Shown here: one piece after another, positions 9,901 to 15,354 of the stretch | Layout: every line of letters starts with the position of its first letter | How positions within the stretch are numbered: the first letter of the stretch is position 1 | Assembly: GCA_027577415.1 (NCBI GenBank) | Contig: JANBQS010000415.1 | Location: forward strand, 1-18,563 | Length of the DNA stretch: 18,563 nt | Source of the DNA: Coemansia sp. RSA 922 | Lineage: Eukaryota > Kickxellomycota > Kickxellomycetes > Kickxellales > Kickxellaceae | Reading direction: 5' to 3' | Position numbers and translations under genes: made by a program | Notes under the pieces: generated by a model | Databases searched by the model: none | What the model was told of the DNA's origin: nothing | The model's input: only the letters and a program-made list of their open reading frames with translations

Positions 9901-10145
9901 GGTGGTGCTGCAGCTGTAGAAGAGATTGGTTCCGTAGCTGGTGCTGTCGCAGGTGCCGCGGACCGATCTGCTGAGCACTCGCCATCGGTAGTAGTTCCGT
10001 CAGCCGATTGCTGTTGAGAACTGTTTGGACCCTTGTTTGAGCGCTTAGTGGTCAGACCGCGACGAAGGCTCTGGCCTAGCGAAGTCAGCGTCCTTGACTT
10101 TGACTTTGCGGGCTCATCCCGAGGACGGTCATTTCCCAATGCCAT
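963..10145 (-). CDS. Giant Bem2-like RhoGAP with PH and tandem REM/RasGEF-like modules
   Basis: This is a single uninterrupted 3060-residue frame. Residues 1-310 are Ser/Ala-rich low complexity. A split PH domain follows: strands at about 312-365 (VKEGYLSKK, FFYKPP) and closing elements at about 445-475 and 612-652. A REM-like segment lies at 745-870 (GTYRTFMDTGDLL) and a RasGEF-like domain at 960-1215 (SPAEFAHQLYLF, IARLRETW). A second REM-like segment at 1644-1802 and a second GEF-like region at 1870-2300 follow, then a coiled coil at 2470-2540 and a PH C-terminal half at 2609-2670 (FVFRIVTEEGGQYLL). RhoGAP occupies 2786-2980, with the arginine finger in GIYRVSG (Arg2823) and the core NLALVFGPSLLRP. 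The order matches yeast Bem2, a GAP for Rho1/Cdc42 in polarity and wall integrity, but this protein is about 900 residues longer. GAP activity is well supported. Whether either GEF-like region is active is unknown. It is divergently oriented to the CBS-protein gene. Confidence 0.93.
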   Translation of the reverse strand: MALGNDRPRDEPAKSKSRTLTSLGQSLRRGLTTKRSNKGPNSSQQQSADGTTTDGECSADRSAAPATAPATEPISSTAAAPPATATTSNSSSSSTLHPSSFAKTSAYTPSPLSRGTAASQTGAVGGYSSVSSSSTASLGLGGSDSLYGNAARSHRIASASGASSVVIGAATAATGAFRKTLYGSMGLTSLSKNGMNNSSPSLVPAPSKSSAHAGSISLPKAAANASVAATAATNSSNGNSGSNNPDSSLHSGRKGPPPPDHSGGHGAAAAAAPIRDYSFAIAGNPGSGSSAAASAANNAQSARSSAGASITAVKEGYLSKKTDINPSTSLASALSRGWKVYRVVLKGAKIFFYKPPSESELRAMFPEEIAAATNETAGGYFRASMSTAAHYDEGNNGNNGGVGVGGNGTGFPMAPGEMEAGSRAIIFEPGVHDGEITAPLCERYLFGECFTEVDLRSLKFKRYVCVLIFDDTIVVLKRRWVRQGLASSFFGAVSNKMRFGKGSSRGKSQQLTDNSSLVSAELGIQGKGYFTKWKYHSSYPLTNVEAIEAASSRFSVSHAPGVLGHLTRESQAGSGRVSLYSIGNSSVSSVMTRTSTVSKDYSGALSSGLVPGFQIFVGGKERVARMFVATTSDAKNNWLSRFAAAKASFARKLRQRPRENTTAARRYNGGNVETARRTTPLAGKDAAADAINPEEKGKPLKDARTRMFWGTQRHPELVVVPRDPKAAIDTTTGDSNSGEDMVVLGGSKSALVHEMIFCTTEPAISRGSSTSVPFSRQLVGTYRTFMDTGDLLRELQRYSELVLPEIDDYARVMGNLRAIITDLATLYSTVYDAEQIDVLRAVVAKTIASDPATDSTVVSTLTSVIDRMVPLAPPHVATDDVSARPSQHTPGTMDSAQMKSPMSTLTSYEIIGLPLTPRDAPTSMSSPRPIDGIGGMPLRGRSRTHHGEAEISIPQIPSVPELIRVEITGLSPTLLLRVSPAEFAHQLYLFHKSQLAEFDPKQARLYLPMLEDDSRRNGANIATQQPVSSLLTVGLAGQGATSEADRSPMAPHATPMTLTTSMARNAATAVSAGGSGRVVGSSSAWASAMGGGGDATASDSNTERLLEVQRQLMVFTQSEPHFITRMVHHHLLVELPLNRPARRSALLQHWVRIGEECRIIGDAVSWAAIAMAVTMAPIARLRETWHGVALAWKDLIVTEWVPLLVKYGIYETDIDTPSDELAVDSHKPLIIRPQGRSGASTPSSALGYSYTPIPYYGTIRISVNRQGRRFKRRYEPVIAAANGGDAAGDKVLFAHYGHMYKVAQEAVNGISNIVVERARTSIMRSRASSVSLASKFRETTGILSQQSTSTSQQQQQQQAQQQQSCSNSIRRESTQAQLAGILDPSMMGHPYLQAYLKSLALNPLKIGDEVVESDVAEYDLRYLLSISLQCEPSVADQYQQHLLQDSGEDADDESGLSRSSMLSALRQAPGSILPLVCPETVPSTNILQWITPAARTPVPPVPAHVAGRASMASGRAGTFSHGVPSPVPASDGGGPKHASSNNGSEFLAEHAQPAVNESAGGEGRGLQHKRSQSFPTNASSSSPGLHSSSSEANEEQAGADSSTFATMADSSGRAEQQMSDAARSDAIYAGATVYAANGDLSLRVLRVQYVHARDSSSGSVAAAAHPLRFVVEVQGGTLGVLLDLLISGIEHHSASVTNDKGVRIQLPGGTAPALLFNRDVFQRTFMASFRHFCLGVEVVDAMRRALAALEDGGSQPASSRAAAFGTLLDVCENWLGHHFSDFHDSTALRESMAEFLAHLSSTVRQAQLGSASSELSGRAGLLLPELIAQLLAPSGFTALDKVLERRLAYAINRERRTSNAAQMDVTMQSPLSLVSVADPDTMLEALNRLAQTHFARCSFNDWLVAFSLLEAQTHIPLPWYPKKRVAHVPTEDDMIVSDIYQVLEQTHRVRGGASQAHGASGAAGGGVGMGMGLGSIGGVASATAETALVRTMPHSIQAMLELHRTIRGWVIRQIVDPAISMAQRVARIQRFLAVVRLCRRDSHLSSSRVFGNLLNSYMREAGMIPDRQPSYRVGSIKAYGSGVGSRAAGETSGGRRGKRKGAQTQVKYVPAFVERAVASALVSPESRQFMRAWNDVASDNGTKLDTLEAVLRGAREWPTPDSAPSTPTLAGDAGATPASEALSGRPPLQRSRSNPNVADSLDITEDSMARADCFVPCLGWLLENMISLCYDTPDTLVGDSRLVNLAKRHRVFIMLCVCDQLATRCQEAFALPTRIRIDLTQISTWVTQTPLHIAEIRSTSIAEATAAAYADMASTASAASSNSPTEAGTAAPAASFGVDRPFSFAMPPTHNSAAGFTRAADTISPMRHHGHAGNFAKRSIANLRGANSSSAATSASGSAAGATSYSRKSSTATAPGGADFGVNQMAFGSPPAPVPRSLAFADGPNVMPLVPANQSPTSQSSAGAIAYMRPFSRLVTDEVEKVRQEIRERERLERELRDREQAIERQKNERTKILKRQLKEQQQRRAKNEPLLKMANLMNKVSGIGVRESSIDGSSGPLQPSSKGLLSSYGGPPLAHHHATSSGSGAEENRLSSASSTMRPRGPALPNAKPANVINLINSTITVEQGYTKRDFVFRIVTEEGGQYLLQAPDGDQMDDWIGAMRDAATEAAARRLTLFVEEAKKRSNGDGPQSHNMNASTDSSDASSPSQLQQLNQQRLMGGSSGSDTTRSRFTAFLGGGSSAFGGFGMGSSHHAPPVPSRGALSSLQQQQQQQSKDLAASNVDPKSFGIDLARLMPDPKVVPMIVEKCLTEIELRGLEEVGIYRVSGAAADVSRLRQLFNADPDAIDLSSDEFYDINVVSGVMKQFLRELPEPLMTYNLYEGYINAASIDDYDERLWAIKDLVQALPVPNYTVLKRLVEHLERVTDYEEVNHMYGTNLALVFGPSLLRPPPGSSSFALAMSNLGHAQSVIKNLILQYHWIFNVEEEAEPIEEDSELATSASETGQEAVGDEQADEQPGAPVAAAPLPPVLLKRDSMAQQPLSPTAQADMDQLAMAVNKLKV
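1830..1850 (-). repeat. CAG/CAA microsatellite encoding polyglutamine (seven Gln)
   Basis: By hand I read seven consecutive CAG/CAA codons on the minus strand, in the linker between the second PH segment and the RhoGAP domain of the giant protein. It is a likely length-variable linker. Confidence 0.8.
6057..6092 (-). repeat. CAG/CAA microsatellite encoding Q7-A-Q4
   Basis: Twelve codons on the minus strand encode seven Gln, one Ala and four Gln. The tract lies in a low-complexity insertion after the first RasGEF-like core of the giant protein. The mixture of CAG and CAA interrupts the pure repeat, which usually slows expansion. Confidence 0.85.
9864..9878 (-). repeat. AGC repeat encoding a serine run
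   Basis: Five identical AGC codons lie in the Ser/Ala/Thr-rich N-terminal region of the giant protein. This is the same CTG/CAG-type repeat as the glutamine tracts but read in another frame, so it encodes serine. Confidence 0.7.
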
Positions 10146-11137
10146 CTCCGAGTGGAATTTGGGGGAATTAGAAACTAGCAGAAAAAACCGGGTGGATGGA
10201 TATAAAGAAACAAGAGAAGAATTATATTAGTCGAGTGCGCGCGGTTGTTGTTGTTGTAGTTGCTGCTGTAGAGCTGAACATGCAAGAAAGAATGAAGGGA
10301 GACACTAGAGCATAACGTAAACATGCAAGCAAAGCAGAGTCGAGACAGAACTCAGCAACAGGGACACGTACAGTAAATGCTAGCGATGCTGCCGAGAGAG
10401 AGCTTATCAGCTAGGCGATTAACCGATATCGAACTATGTAGCAGGAAAGATAGAAGAGAAGAACAGTCCCCCCGCTCGAGCTAAAAAGAGCTGGAAAAAC
10501 AGTGGTGCAACCTCAAAGAGACTCGGCGAAAGGGGAGGGAGGGATGTCGCTTTCGGAGGACTAAAAAAAAAGAAGCTAGTCGCAACCAAGTACAACAAGA
10601 AAAGATTAAAATAAATAAGCTAAATAATGGACACGAAAGAGGGAAGGAGGGGAAAAGGAGGGTGATGGAGGTGTCAACTCGGAAGCTTTTTTTCATGTCT
10701 ACTGCCAGCGGTCCACAGATGGGGGAGCGCCACGAAGAAGAGGTGGAGGATCTACCACAACCGGTGACGCAAGTTCCTTAGTTTATGCCAGTTGGATTGA
10801 CAGGCAGCGAGCGTTACAAAGGGGCAGTCCTACACCAAGCCAAATGGCCAACGGCAGCAATTGTTCATAGAAGACATGCGAGGGAGCGTGCACGTCCCTG
10901 GCTCCTTCCAAACACAGCAAGCCTCTGCTTCGAAAGAGGCACTTGTTTTGGGGTGAGGCTTTGACGGGTGCATGCACACCAGCCCTAACGTGTCTGCGTG
11001 CCTGGCGTTAGCGCGCTGCATGCGGGCTAGAGCATGTCTGTCTCTGTTTACAGTCACATGAGCGGTCCAGTCACGCATTGGAAGTCTACGGAACTAGGCA
11101 ACAACAACCTATTGATACCAAAGCCACAAGCAGAGCC

Positions 11138-11146
11138 TATATATAG
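11138..11146. promoter_or_regulatory. TATA box candidate (TATATATAG)
   Basis: The core CTATATATAG is a perfect 10-base palindrome, so its direction cannot be read from the motif. It lies about 600 bases before the CBS-protein ATG and about 990 bases before the RhoGAP ATG in the other direction. Used for either gene it would imply a long leader. On the plus strand such a leader would hold upstream ATGs, for example at 11164 and 11228, unless spliced. Confidence 0.4.
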
Positions 11147-11289
11147 CCTCGCCTATTCAATAGATGTTTTTCTGGGACGCTTTTATTTTCAACCCTCACA
11201 CGAGGATTTGTGGCTTGAGCGGTTATCATGGAGCAAGTGTGGACTGCTACAGTTAGTTTGGTGTTTTGGCGGTCATTTGCTCGTTGGGG

Positions 11290-11446
11290 GTACGTCACCA
11301 GCGGGCAGTAGCAATGCTTGCCTTTATGTTCAGCTCGTTCGATATGTCCTACTGCTGCCTAAAAAAAGCAACAACAAAATCGGCTAAGGCGCCAGCGCAG
11401 TAAAAAAAAAAAAACTTAATCGCAACAACGCCACACGTGATTACAG
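11290..11446 (+). other. Candidate 5'-leader intron (GTACGT ... TTACAG)
   Basis: A good fungal donor (GTACGT at 11290) and a good acceptor (ATTACAG ending at 11446) are 157 bases apart, with CTTAATC between them as a possible branch site. The interval lies between the TATA candidate and the CBS-protein start, so it would be a leader intron if transcribed. Joining the short ORF at 11228 across it meets a stop at once, so it is not part of a coding gene that I can see. This is inference from splice motifs alone. Confidence 0.2.
11434..11439. promoter_or_regulatory. E-box CACGTG
   Basis: This is a palindromic CACGTG about 310 bases upstream of the CBS-protein ATG. With flanks, the minus strand reads TCACGTGT, which fits the core bound by fungal bHLH factors of the Cbf1/Pho4 type. 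A single short site has weak support. Confidence 0.3.
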
Positions 11447-11746
11447 ATAGAGCCCGCCCATCCACTATCTTCCTATCCAGCCGCCATCGCTGGTGGAGTG
11501 CGCATATGAGAGTACCTTAGTGCCCGCCATGTCAGTTTTGTTAAACTGTCCCCACACTATTGTGCGCTTGCTGCCACCCCCCTACGCCACATATTCCCAC
11601 CCCCCGATCCCACCAGAGATGAAAATTTGTCCCATGTGCGCACAGACAATCTGCAAGGGCTGAAGAGAATCTATCTCTCTTGCCCTTTTCCCTTGTTACC
11701 ACTTCTTTTTTTTTTTTACAACATATCCACTTGCTAATTTTATTGG

Positions 11747-13420
11747 ATGAAACCGCCATCTATATCGCGCTTAGGCTTGAGCACCGCTGCCACTATCGCT
11801 GTTGTTACCGCCGCAACGCTTTTCGCCCTCCCAGCCGAGGCTTTACTAGTGCCCTACTTGCCTAGCACAACTGCTGATCCCAGTCTACCAGACCCTTCTT
11901 CCGGTGGCAATGAGCCCACCGTCCCGATCGGCAGCGCAGACTTTTACTTTCGCCTCCTCGTCTGCGCTGTGCTCGTAGTAGTCGGCGGCCTACTCGCAGG
12001 CCTAACTCTGGGACTGATGTCCTTAGACGAAGTCAACTTGCAGATATTAGCCACTTGCGGCTCTGAAGCCCAGCGCGCCTATGCTCAGCGTATCCAGCCC
12101 ATCCGCAAGAACGGACACTGGCTTCTAGTTACTCTGTTGCTGGGAAACACTGTGATTAATGAGACCCTGCCAATCGTCATGGACTCGATTCTGGGCGGCG
12201 GCGTCATGGCTGTACTGGTATCCACGGCGGCTATCGTCCTTTTTGGCGAAATTATTCCTCAGTCCCTATGCGCGCGCTACGGTCTGGCTATTGGTGCCTT
12301 TTTTGCATACCCGGTGCGCATCCTACAGTATATCCTGGCTCCCTTGGGGTACCCAATCGCTCTACTATTGGACTACGTTTTAGGAGCAGCCCACAGCGTG
12401 ACGTACAAAAAGGCTCAACTCAAGGAGCTAGTCTCTTTGAGCGATACAGCGCATGGGGGCAACCTGTCTGCCGACGAGGTAACGATTATCAGAGGCGCAC
12501 TAGACCTTAGCGAAAAGCTGGTGATCGACGTTATGACCGATCTCAGCAATGTTTATATGGTCGATATAAACTCTCGTCTTAACCGTCGATTACTGACCGA
12601 GATGGTCCGCCGCGGCCACAGCCGAGTGCCTGTATTCGATGGCGAGCGCACAGACATAGTTGGCGTGCTATTGGTAAAGTCTTTAATACTGTTGGACCCG
12701 GACGATGCCGTGCCTGTTAGAGATGCGAGGATTGCTCCCATTCCGCTTGTGACACCCGACGTCTCGCTCTACGATATTCTCAACGCCTTTCAGGAGGGCG
12801 GCAGTCATATGGCAGTGGTCATGGGTCCGCCACATTTGTCTCGCCGGGGGTCAATGGTTATTGCTGCGAATCATTCTGGAAAGGCCAAGAATAAGACGAG
12901 GATGAAGCGATACAACAATCTCGCCTTTGCTCCGGCTGCTGCCACTGAGGCGGTGACGCCAGCAGCCACGGTGCCAGTTAGTGGAGCGTCTAGTGACACG
13001 GGTACTATTGCAGCGCCGCCCGAGTATTGCTCTCACGACGCGACTCCATTGCTTGCTGATATGAATTCAACAGGAATGTATTCTGACGGGTTCTCCACCT
13101 GCAACGCTACACGCCGCTCGTCAAACTACATCATGAGTGATGTGGCCCGCAGCAGACAGCTAATGGACACCGATACGTCGTTGCTAGCGCCCATTTCAGA
13201 CGATGTTCTCCGTTCGTATGTGCCAATAGGTATAATTACACTGGAAGACGTGATCGAGGAGCTGATTCAGGAGGAGATTATCGACGAAACTGACGTGTTT
13301 GTCGATATGCGCAAGCGAATAAAAGTCGTACGCGCTACAGCTCATGCCACTTATGCCGTTCAGGGTGGTGCTATGGTTAGGCTGTCGACTCCATCTGATA
13401 TCACAAGGACTGAAATATGA
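11747..13420 (+). CDS. CNNM/Mam3-like membrane protein (DUF21 + CBS pair)
   Basis: The 557-residue protein begins with a hydrophobic signal-like segment (9-32). DUF21 spans about 66-240, with hydrophobic segments near 66-92, 123-143, 150-172 and 178-212 and the family motifs GLTLGLMSLD, LLLGNTVINETLP and GEIIPQSLCARYGL. The CBS region starts at DVMTDLSNVY (261) and includes GHSRVPVFDGE (290-300) and LLDPDD. The second CBS is split: its first half ends near 360 and its end (PIGIITLEDVIEELIQEEII) starts near 491, with about 125 low-complexity residues between. The family includes yeast vacuolar Mam3 and animal CNNM proteins, linked to magnesium and other divalent-metal homeostasis. An in-frame TAA at 11735-11737 fixes the ATG. 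The tail after the last CBS motif is short, so the cyclic-nucleotide-binding-like domain of animal CNNMs is absent. Membrane location is predicted; the transported ion is not shown. Confidence 0.92.
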   Translation: MKPPSISRLGLSTAATIAVVTAATLFALPAEALLVPYLPSTTADPSLPDPSSGGNEPTVPIGSADFYFRLLVCAVLVVVGGLLAGLTLGLMSLDEVNLQILATCGSEAQRAYAQRIQPIRKNGHWLLVTLLLGNTVINETLPIVMDSILGGGVMAVLVSTAAIVLFGEIIPQSLCARYGLAIGAFFAYPVRILQYILAPLGYPIALLLDYVLGAAHSVTYKKAQLKELVSLSDTAHGGNLSADEVTIIRGALDLSEKLVIDVMTDLSNVYMVDINSRLNRRLLTEMVRRGHSRVPVFDGERTDIVGVLLVKSLILLDPDDAVPVRDARIAPIPLVTPDVSLYDILNAFQEGGSHMAVVMGPPHLSRRGSMVIAANHSGKAKNKTRMKRYNNLAFAPAAATEAVTPAATVPVSGASSDTGTIAAPPEYCSHDATPLLADMNSTGMYSDGFSTCNATRRSSNYIMSDVARSRQLMDTDTSLLAPISDDVLRSYVPIGIITLEDVIEELIQEEIIDETDVFVDMRKRIKVVRATAHATYAVQGGAMVRLSTPSDITRTEI

Positions 13421-13704
13421 TAGAATCAACCGGGGCTCTAAGGTTCGGTTCGTCGAGGAAAGGAAATGGACAATGCACCATGGAGTTACCTTAGAAGAGC
13501 TTTCCGAGCATGTATATTAATCAAGAACTTTTAATGGACGATGAAGTCGTTTTATTGGTACGTTATCCTTCTTAATACCACGACTCCAGTCAGCACCGAA
13601 TACAGTCCACAGCTCTGCGTACGCAATTCTTTTTAGCACTGTTCTCCGGTGATAAATTGTAGTTTCTACGTCTCGCCTGATATTGTTAAGAGAGAAAAAA
13701 TGTG

Positions 13705-13726
13705 AATAAAGTTTTCACAAAATAAA
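13705..13726 (+). terminator. Two AATAAA poly(A) signals
   Basis: AATAAA occurs at 13705-13710 and again at 13721-13726, in AT-rich DNA about 285-305 bases beyond the stop of the CBS-protein gene and in the right orientation for it. These are the likely 3'-end signals, although fungal cleavage signals are loose. Confidence 0.45.
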
Positions 13727-13855
13727 TAAGAAAATGTTAAAAGAGGATTTATTTGTAAGGAAAACTTCTTTGAAAGTTGGAGAGAAAATGTTGGCTTTTT
13801 ATAACCATGGCAATTTGGTCTGAGGATTCAATGCACTGGATCTTTGTGAGAAATA

Positions 13856-14005
13856 ATGATTGTCACCGTGGAGAAGGAGATCTTGATCTTGATGCGTGAG
13901 ATGATCCGCTGTGAGACTCATGACTCGCAACAATATTTGATGTTCCTTTGCTCCGACATCGCCAGCCGCCTTGATTACTCCATCAAGATTATGTTATTAT
14001 TTTAA
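13856..14005 (+). CDS. Marginal 49-codon ORF, possibly a remnant or exon
   Basis: This ORF begins at an ATG (MIVTVEKEILILMREMIR) and ends at TAA (14003-14005). It predicts a mostly helical, amphipathic 49-residue peptide. Its frame is open upstream only to a TGA at 13847-13849. It is preceded by a separate short open frame from an ATG at 13807 that ends near 13900 in another phase. The composition looks more coding-like than the surrounding AT-rich DNA, but I recognise no family. It could be an exon, a decayed gene piece or chance. Confidence 0.15.
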   Translation: MIVTVEKEILILMREMIRCETHDSQQYLMFLCSDIASRLDYSIKIMLLF

Positions 14006-14410
14006 CCTGAGCAATATAGCAAGAAGCTTCATGTTTGTCAATGTGGACGCTGCTTGGCAGATCAACATTTGGTTGATTCTGACGTTACATGAGATATCAA
14101 CGCTTAAATATCCAAGAGATTGATCTTAGTTTGTGTTTCTAGTATTTATATACCACCCAGCCTCCTGGAAGGGAATTGGTGGGGGTCTTCTCTGTACGTT
14201 TCCAATTATATTGATTTTATACTCATCTAGCAATTATATTATCATCGTAAGCAGCTAGTGACTATAGAGCGATTCAAACTTTTTTGGCCACAACTGAAGC
14301 AAGCATCAGGTACGTAGGTTGAGGATCAACCATAGGTCTTGAAATCGGGTGAGAAAGGTATTTATAAATATTCACAAAGTCCTTGCGATGCAGGCCTAGG
14401 ATCGGCTTGA

Positions 14411-15040
14411 TCATGGGGCTGGCACCATTGCCTGTCCTTCTTCCACAAGCCCAAGACATTCTTCTAGTCTGTTTCGCAATCGCTCATATGTGGGGCCTCG
14501 ATGAACCCAAAAAGAGCCATCCTCTTCTTGGATATCATGAGACCAGCGTGTGAATCCTTCGATTGTCTCTAACTGCCGGCTGAGCTCTTGAAGACTAACT
14601 GAAGTGGCCGCCAGTTCACGACTGACTAACTGCAAGTAGACCATGGGAACCATATCCAAGCTGATGAAAATAAACCGTTTGAAAAGCTTTGAAAACTGGG
14701 CCGACGTCACAACCTCACCTGCTCTGTCACAAATAGTAATGGCTGAGCTGCTCTGCCCTGCAGTGGACACGTCTTCCTTCCTTTCGCTATCCGAAGATAT
14801 TATAATCGCACTACCGTCACATGAGTTTGTCCTCTGGCGCTTAGGTGACTGTGATGAGGCATTGAGTTTGGCGCGGGTGGTGCTGGGCCTGGTTAGTACA
14901 GAACGGGAGGTGGTGGTCTGAGATGAAGCTGTTGGGGTGGTGTTGGAGTGAGTAGCGCGATATTGGAGAGCTGGAACAACGCCAAAGCTGGCAGCGCCAG
15001 GTGCTACTGTAATGGTGTGGGAGTTGGCAAACAACAAATA
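14411..15040 (-). CDS. Orphan ORF with NLS-like and SUMO-interaction-like motifs; 5' end unresolved
   Basis: The frame is open from 15040 to its TGA at 14413-14411. An in-frame TAA lies just upstream (15043-15041), and no ATG occurs before the MVPMVYLQLVSREL segment, which leaves only about 80 residues. The first part is Ser/Thr-rich and holds a basic patch (SPKRQR) and a hydrophobic core flanked by Ser and acidic residues (AIIISSDSERKED, around 14780-14815), resembling an NLS and a SUMO-interaction motif. The second part looks like a helical domain (FSKLFKRFIFISLDMVPMVY, ELSRQLETIEGF). A 3' exon is plausible: an acceptor ATTACAG ends at 15007, and a small exon MSATD (15309-15294) followed by GTAACA would join in phase. 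That model is weak. It may instead be a degraded gene. I do not recognise a family. Confidence 0.4.
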   Translation of the reverse strand, partial: YLLFANSHTITVAPGAASFGVVPALQYRATHSNTTPTASSQTTTSRSVLTRPSTTRAKLNASSQSPKRQRTNSCDGSAIIISSDSERKEDVSTAGQSSSAITICDRAGEVVTSAQFSKLFKRFIFISLDMVPMVYLQLVSRELAATSVSLQELSRQLETIEGFTRWSHDIQEEDGSFWVHRGPTYERLRNRLEECLGLVEEGQAMVPAP

Positions 15041-15354
15041 TTAAATATATATCTCATGTCTAATTAATTTTTGTTTCATGCAAATAAACATTCTTTGATT
15101 TTATTTATCTATTCATGGCAAATATTGCATTCTTTGATAAACAAATATGTCAATAGCTTTATGGTAATATGTTATCGTTGTAACTGATAAATATTGTAAA
15201 GTACATACTGGGATTTCCGTGTATAAGGCTTGGCAAGCAAGGTTCTAAAGATAAATGTTGTTGCTCATGCTAGCAAGTGCCTTTATCTGTTACTATCGGT
15301 TGCTGACATATTGGATATTACCTTGGAAATATTCTCACATACATTGCGCAATTC
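15041..15354. other. AT-rich gap downstream of the F-box-like gene
   Basis: This gap holds the 3' flank of the minus-strand F-box-like gene and the possible 5' exon and intron of the next minus-strand ORF. A minus-strand AATAAA lies at 15105-15100, about 250 bases beyond the F-box-like stop. No long open frame exists here. Confidence 0.45.
15100..15105 (-). terminator. AATAAA poly(A) signal candidate
   Basis: Read on the minus strand this is AATAAA, about 250 bases after the stop of the F-box-like gene, in AT-rich DNA. The position is plausible but somewhat far, and it would lie inside the proposed intron of the next ORF. Confidence 0.3.

Larger units (their letters stand above)
10146..11746. 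promoter_or_regulatory. Divergent intergenic region, probable bidirectional promoter
   Basis: This 1.6-kb gap separates the divergent starts of the giant RhoGAP gene and the CBS-protein gene. Near the RhoGAP start the minus strand carries CAA repeats (about 10238-10270), typical of an unstructured fungal leader. At 10540-10680 the plus strand is strongly purine-rich. Near the CBS gene the plus strand is pyrimidine-rich, ending in a T12-type run before the ATG. C-rich stretches at 11574-11612 include CCCCT, the yeast stress-response core motif. A 117-codon plus-strand ORF (11034-11387) lies here, but it has no recognisable family and overlaps the TATA element, so I do not call it a gene. The length allows long leaders or an unseen non-coding transcript. 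Confidence 0.55.
13421..14410. other. Largely non-coding region downstream of the CBS gene
   Basis: This stretch holds the 3' end of the CBS gene and its poly(A) signals, one marginal 49-codon ORF (13856-14005), a plus-strand TATA-like TTTATATA at 14145-14152, and a minus-strand frame at 14274-14459 that overlaps the end of the SIM-motif ORF. I looked for tRNA B-box and U6-like sequences and found no convincing match. No transposon ends or long repeats were seen. Confidence 0.5.

Noticed and set aside
9560..9985. Long antisense and alternative-frame ORFs over the N terminus of the giant gene, and many others within 1000-10000
   Set aside because: They are rich in Arg, Ser, Ala, Gln and Leu from CTG/CAG and GC-rich repeats in other frames; shadows of the 3060-residue gene.
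11316..11350. GTTCGAT near 11329 as a tRNA B box
   Set aside because: No matching A box, acceptor stem or anticodon arm could be built around it.
11034..11387. 117-codon plus-strand ORF in the divergent intergenic region
   Set aside because: No recognisable family, spans the TATA candidate, low-complexity-free but unstructured composition; more likely chance in a long gap.
11680..11865. Possible upstream ORF overlapping the CBS-protein start
   Set aside because: Its first codon is TTG (11680-11682), not ATG, so it is unlikely to act as a normal upstream ORF.
14143..14286. TATA-like element followed about 130 bases later by a T6 run, as in a Pol III gene such as U6
   Set aside because: The sequence between has none of the conserved U6 or U6atac blocks and no tRNA-like A or B box that I can see.
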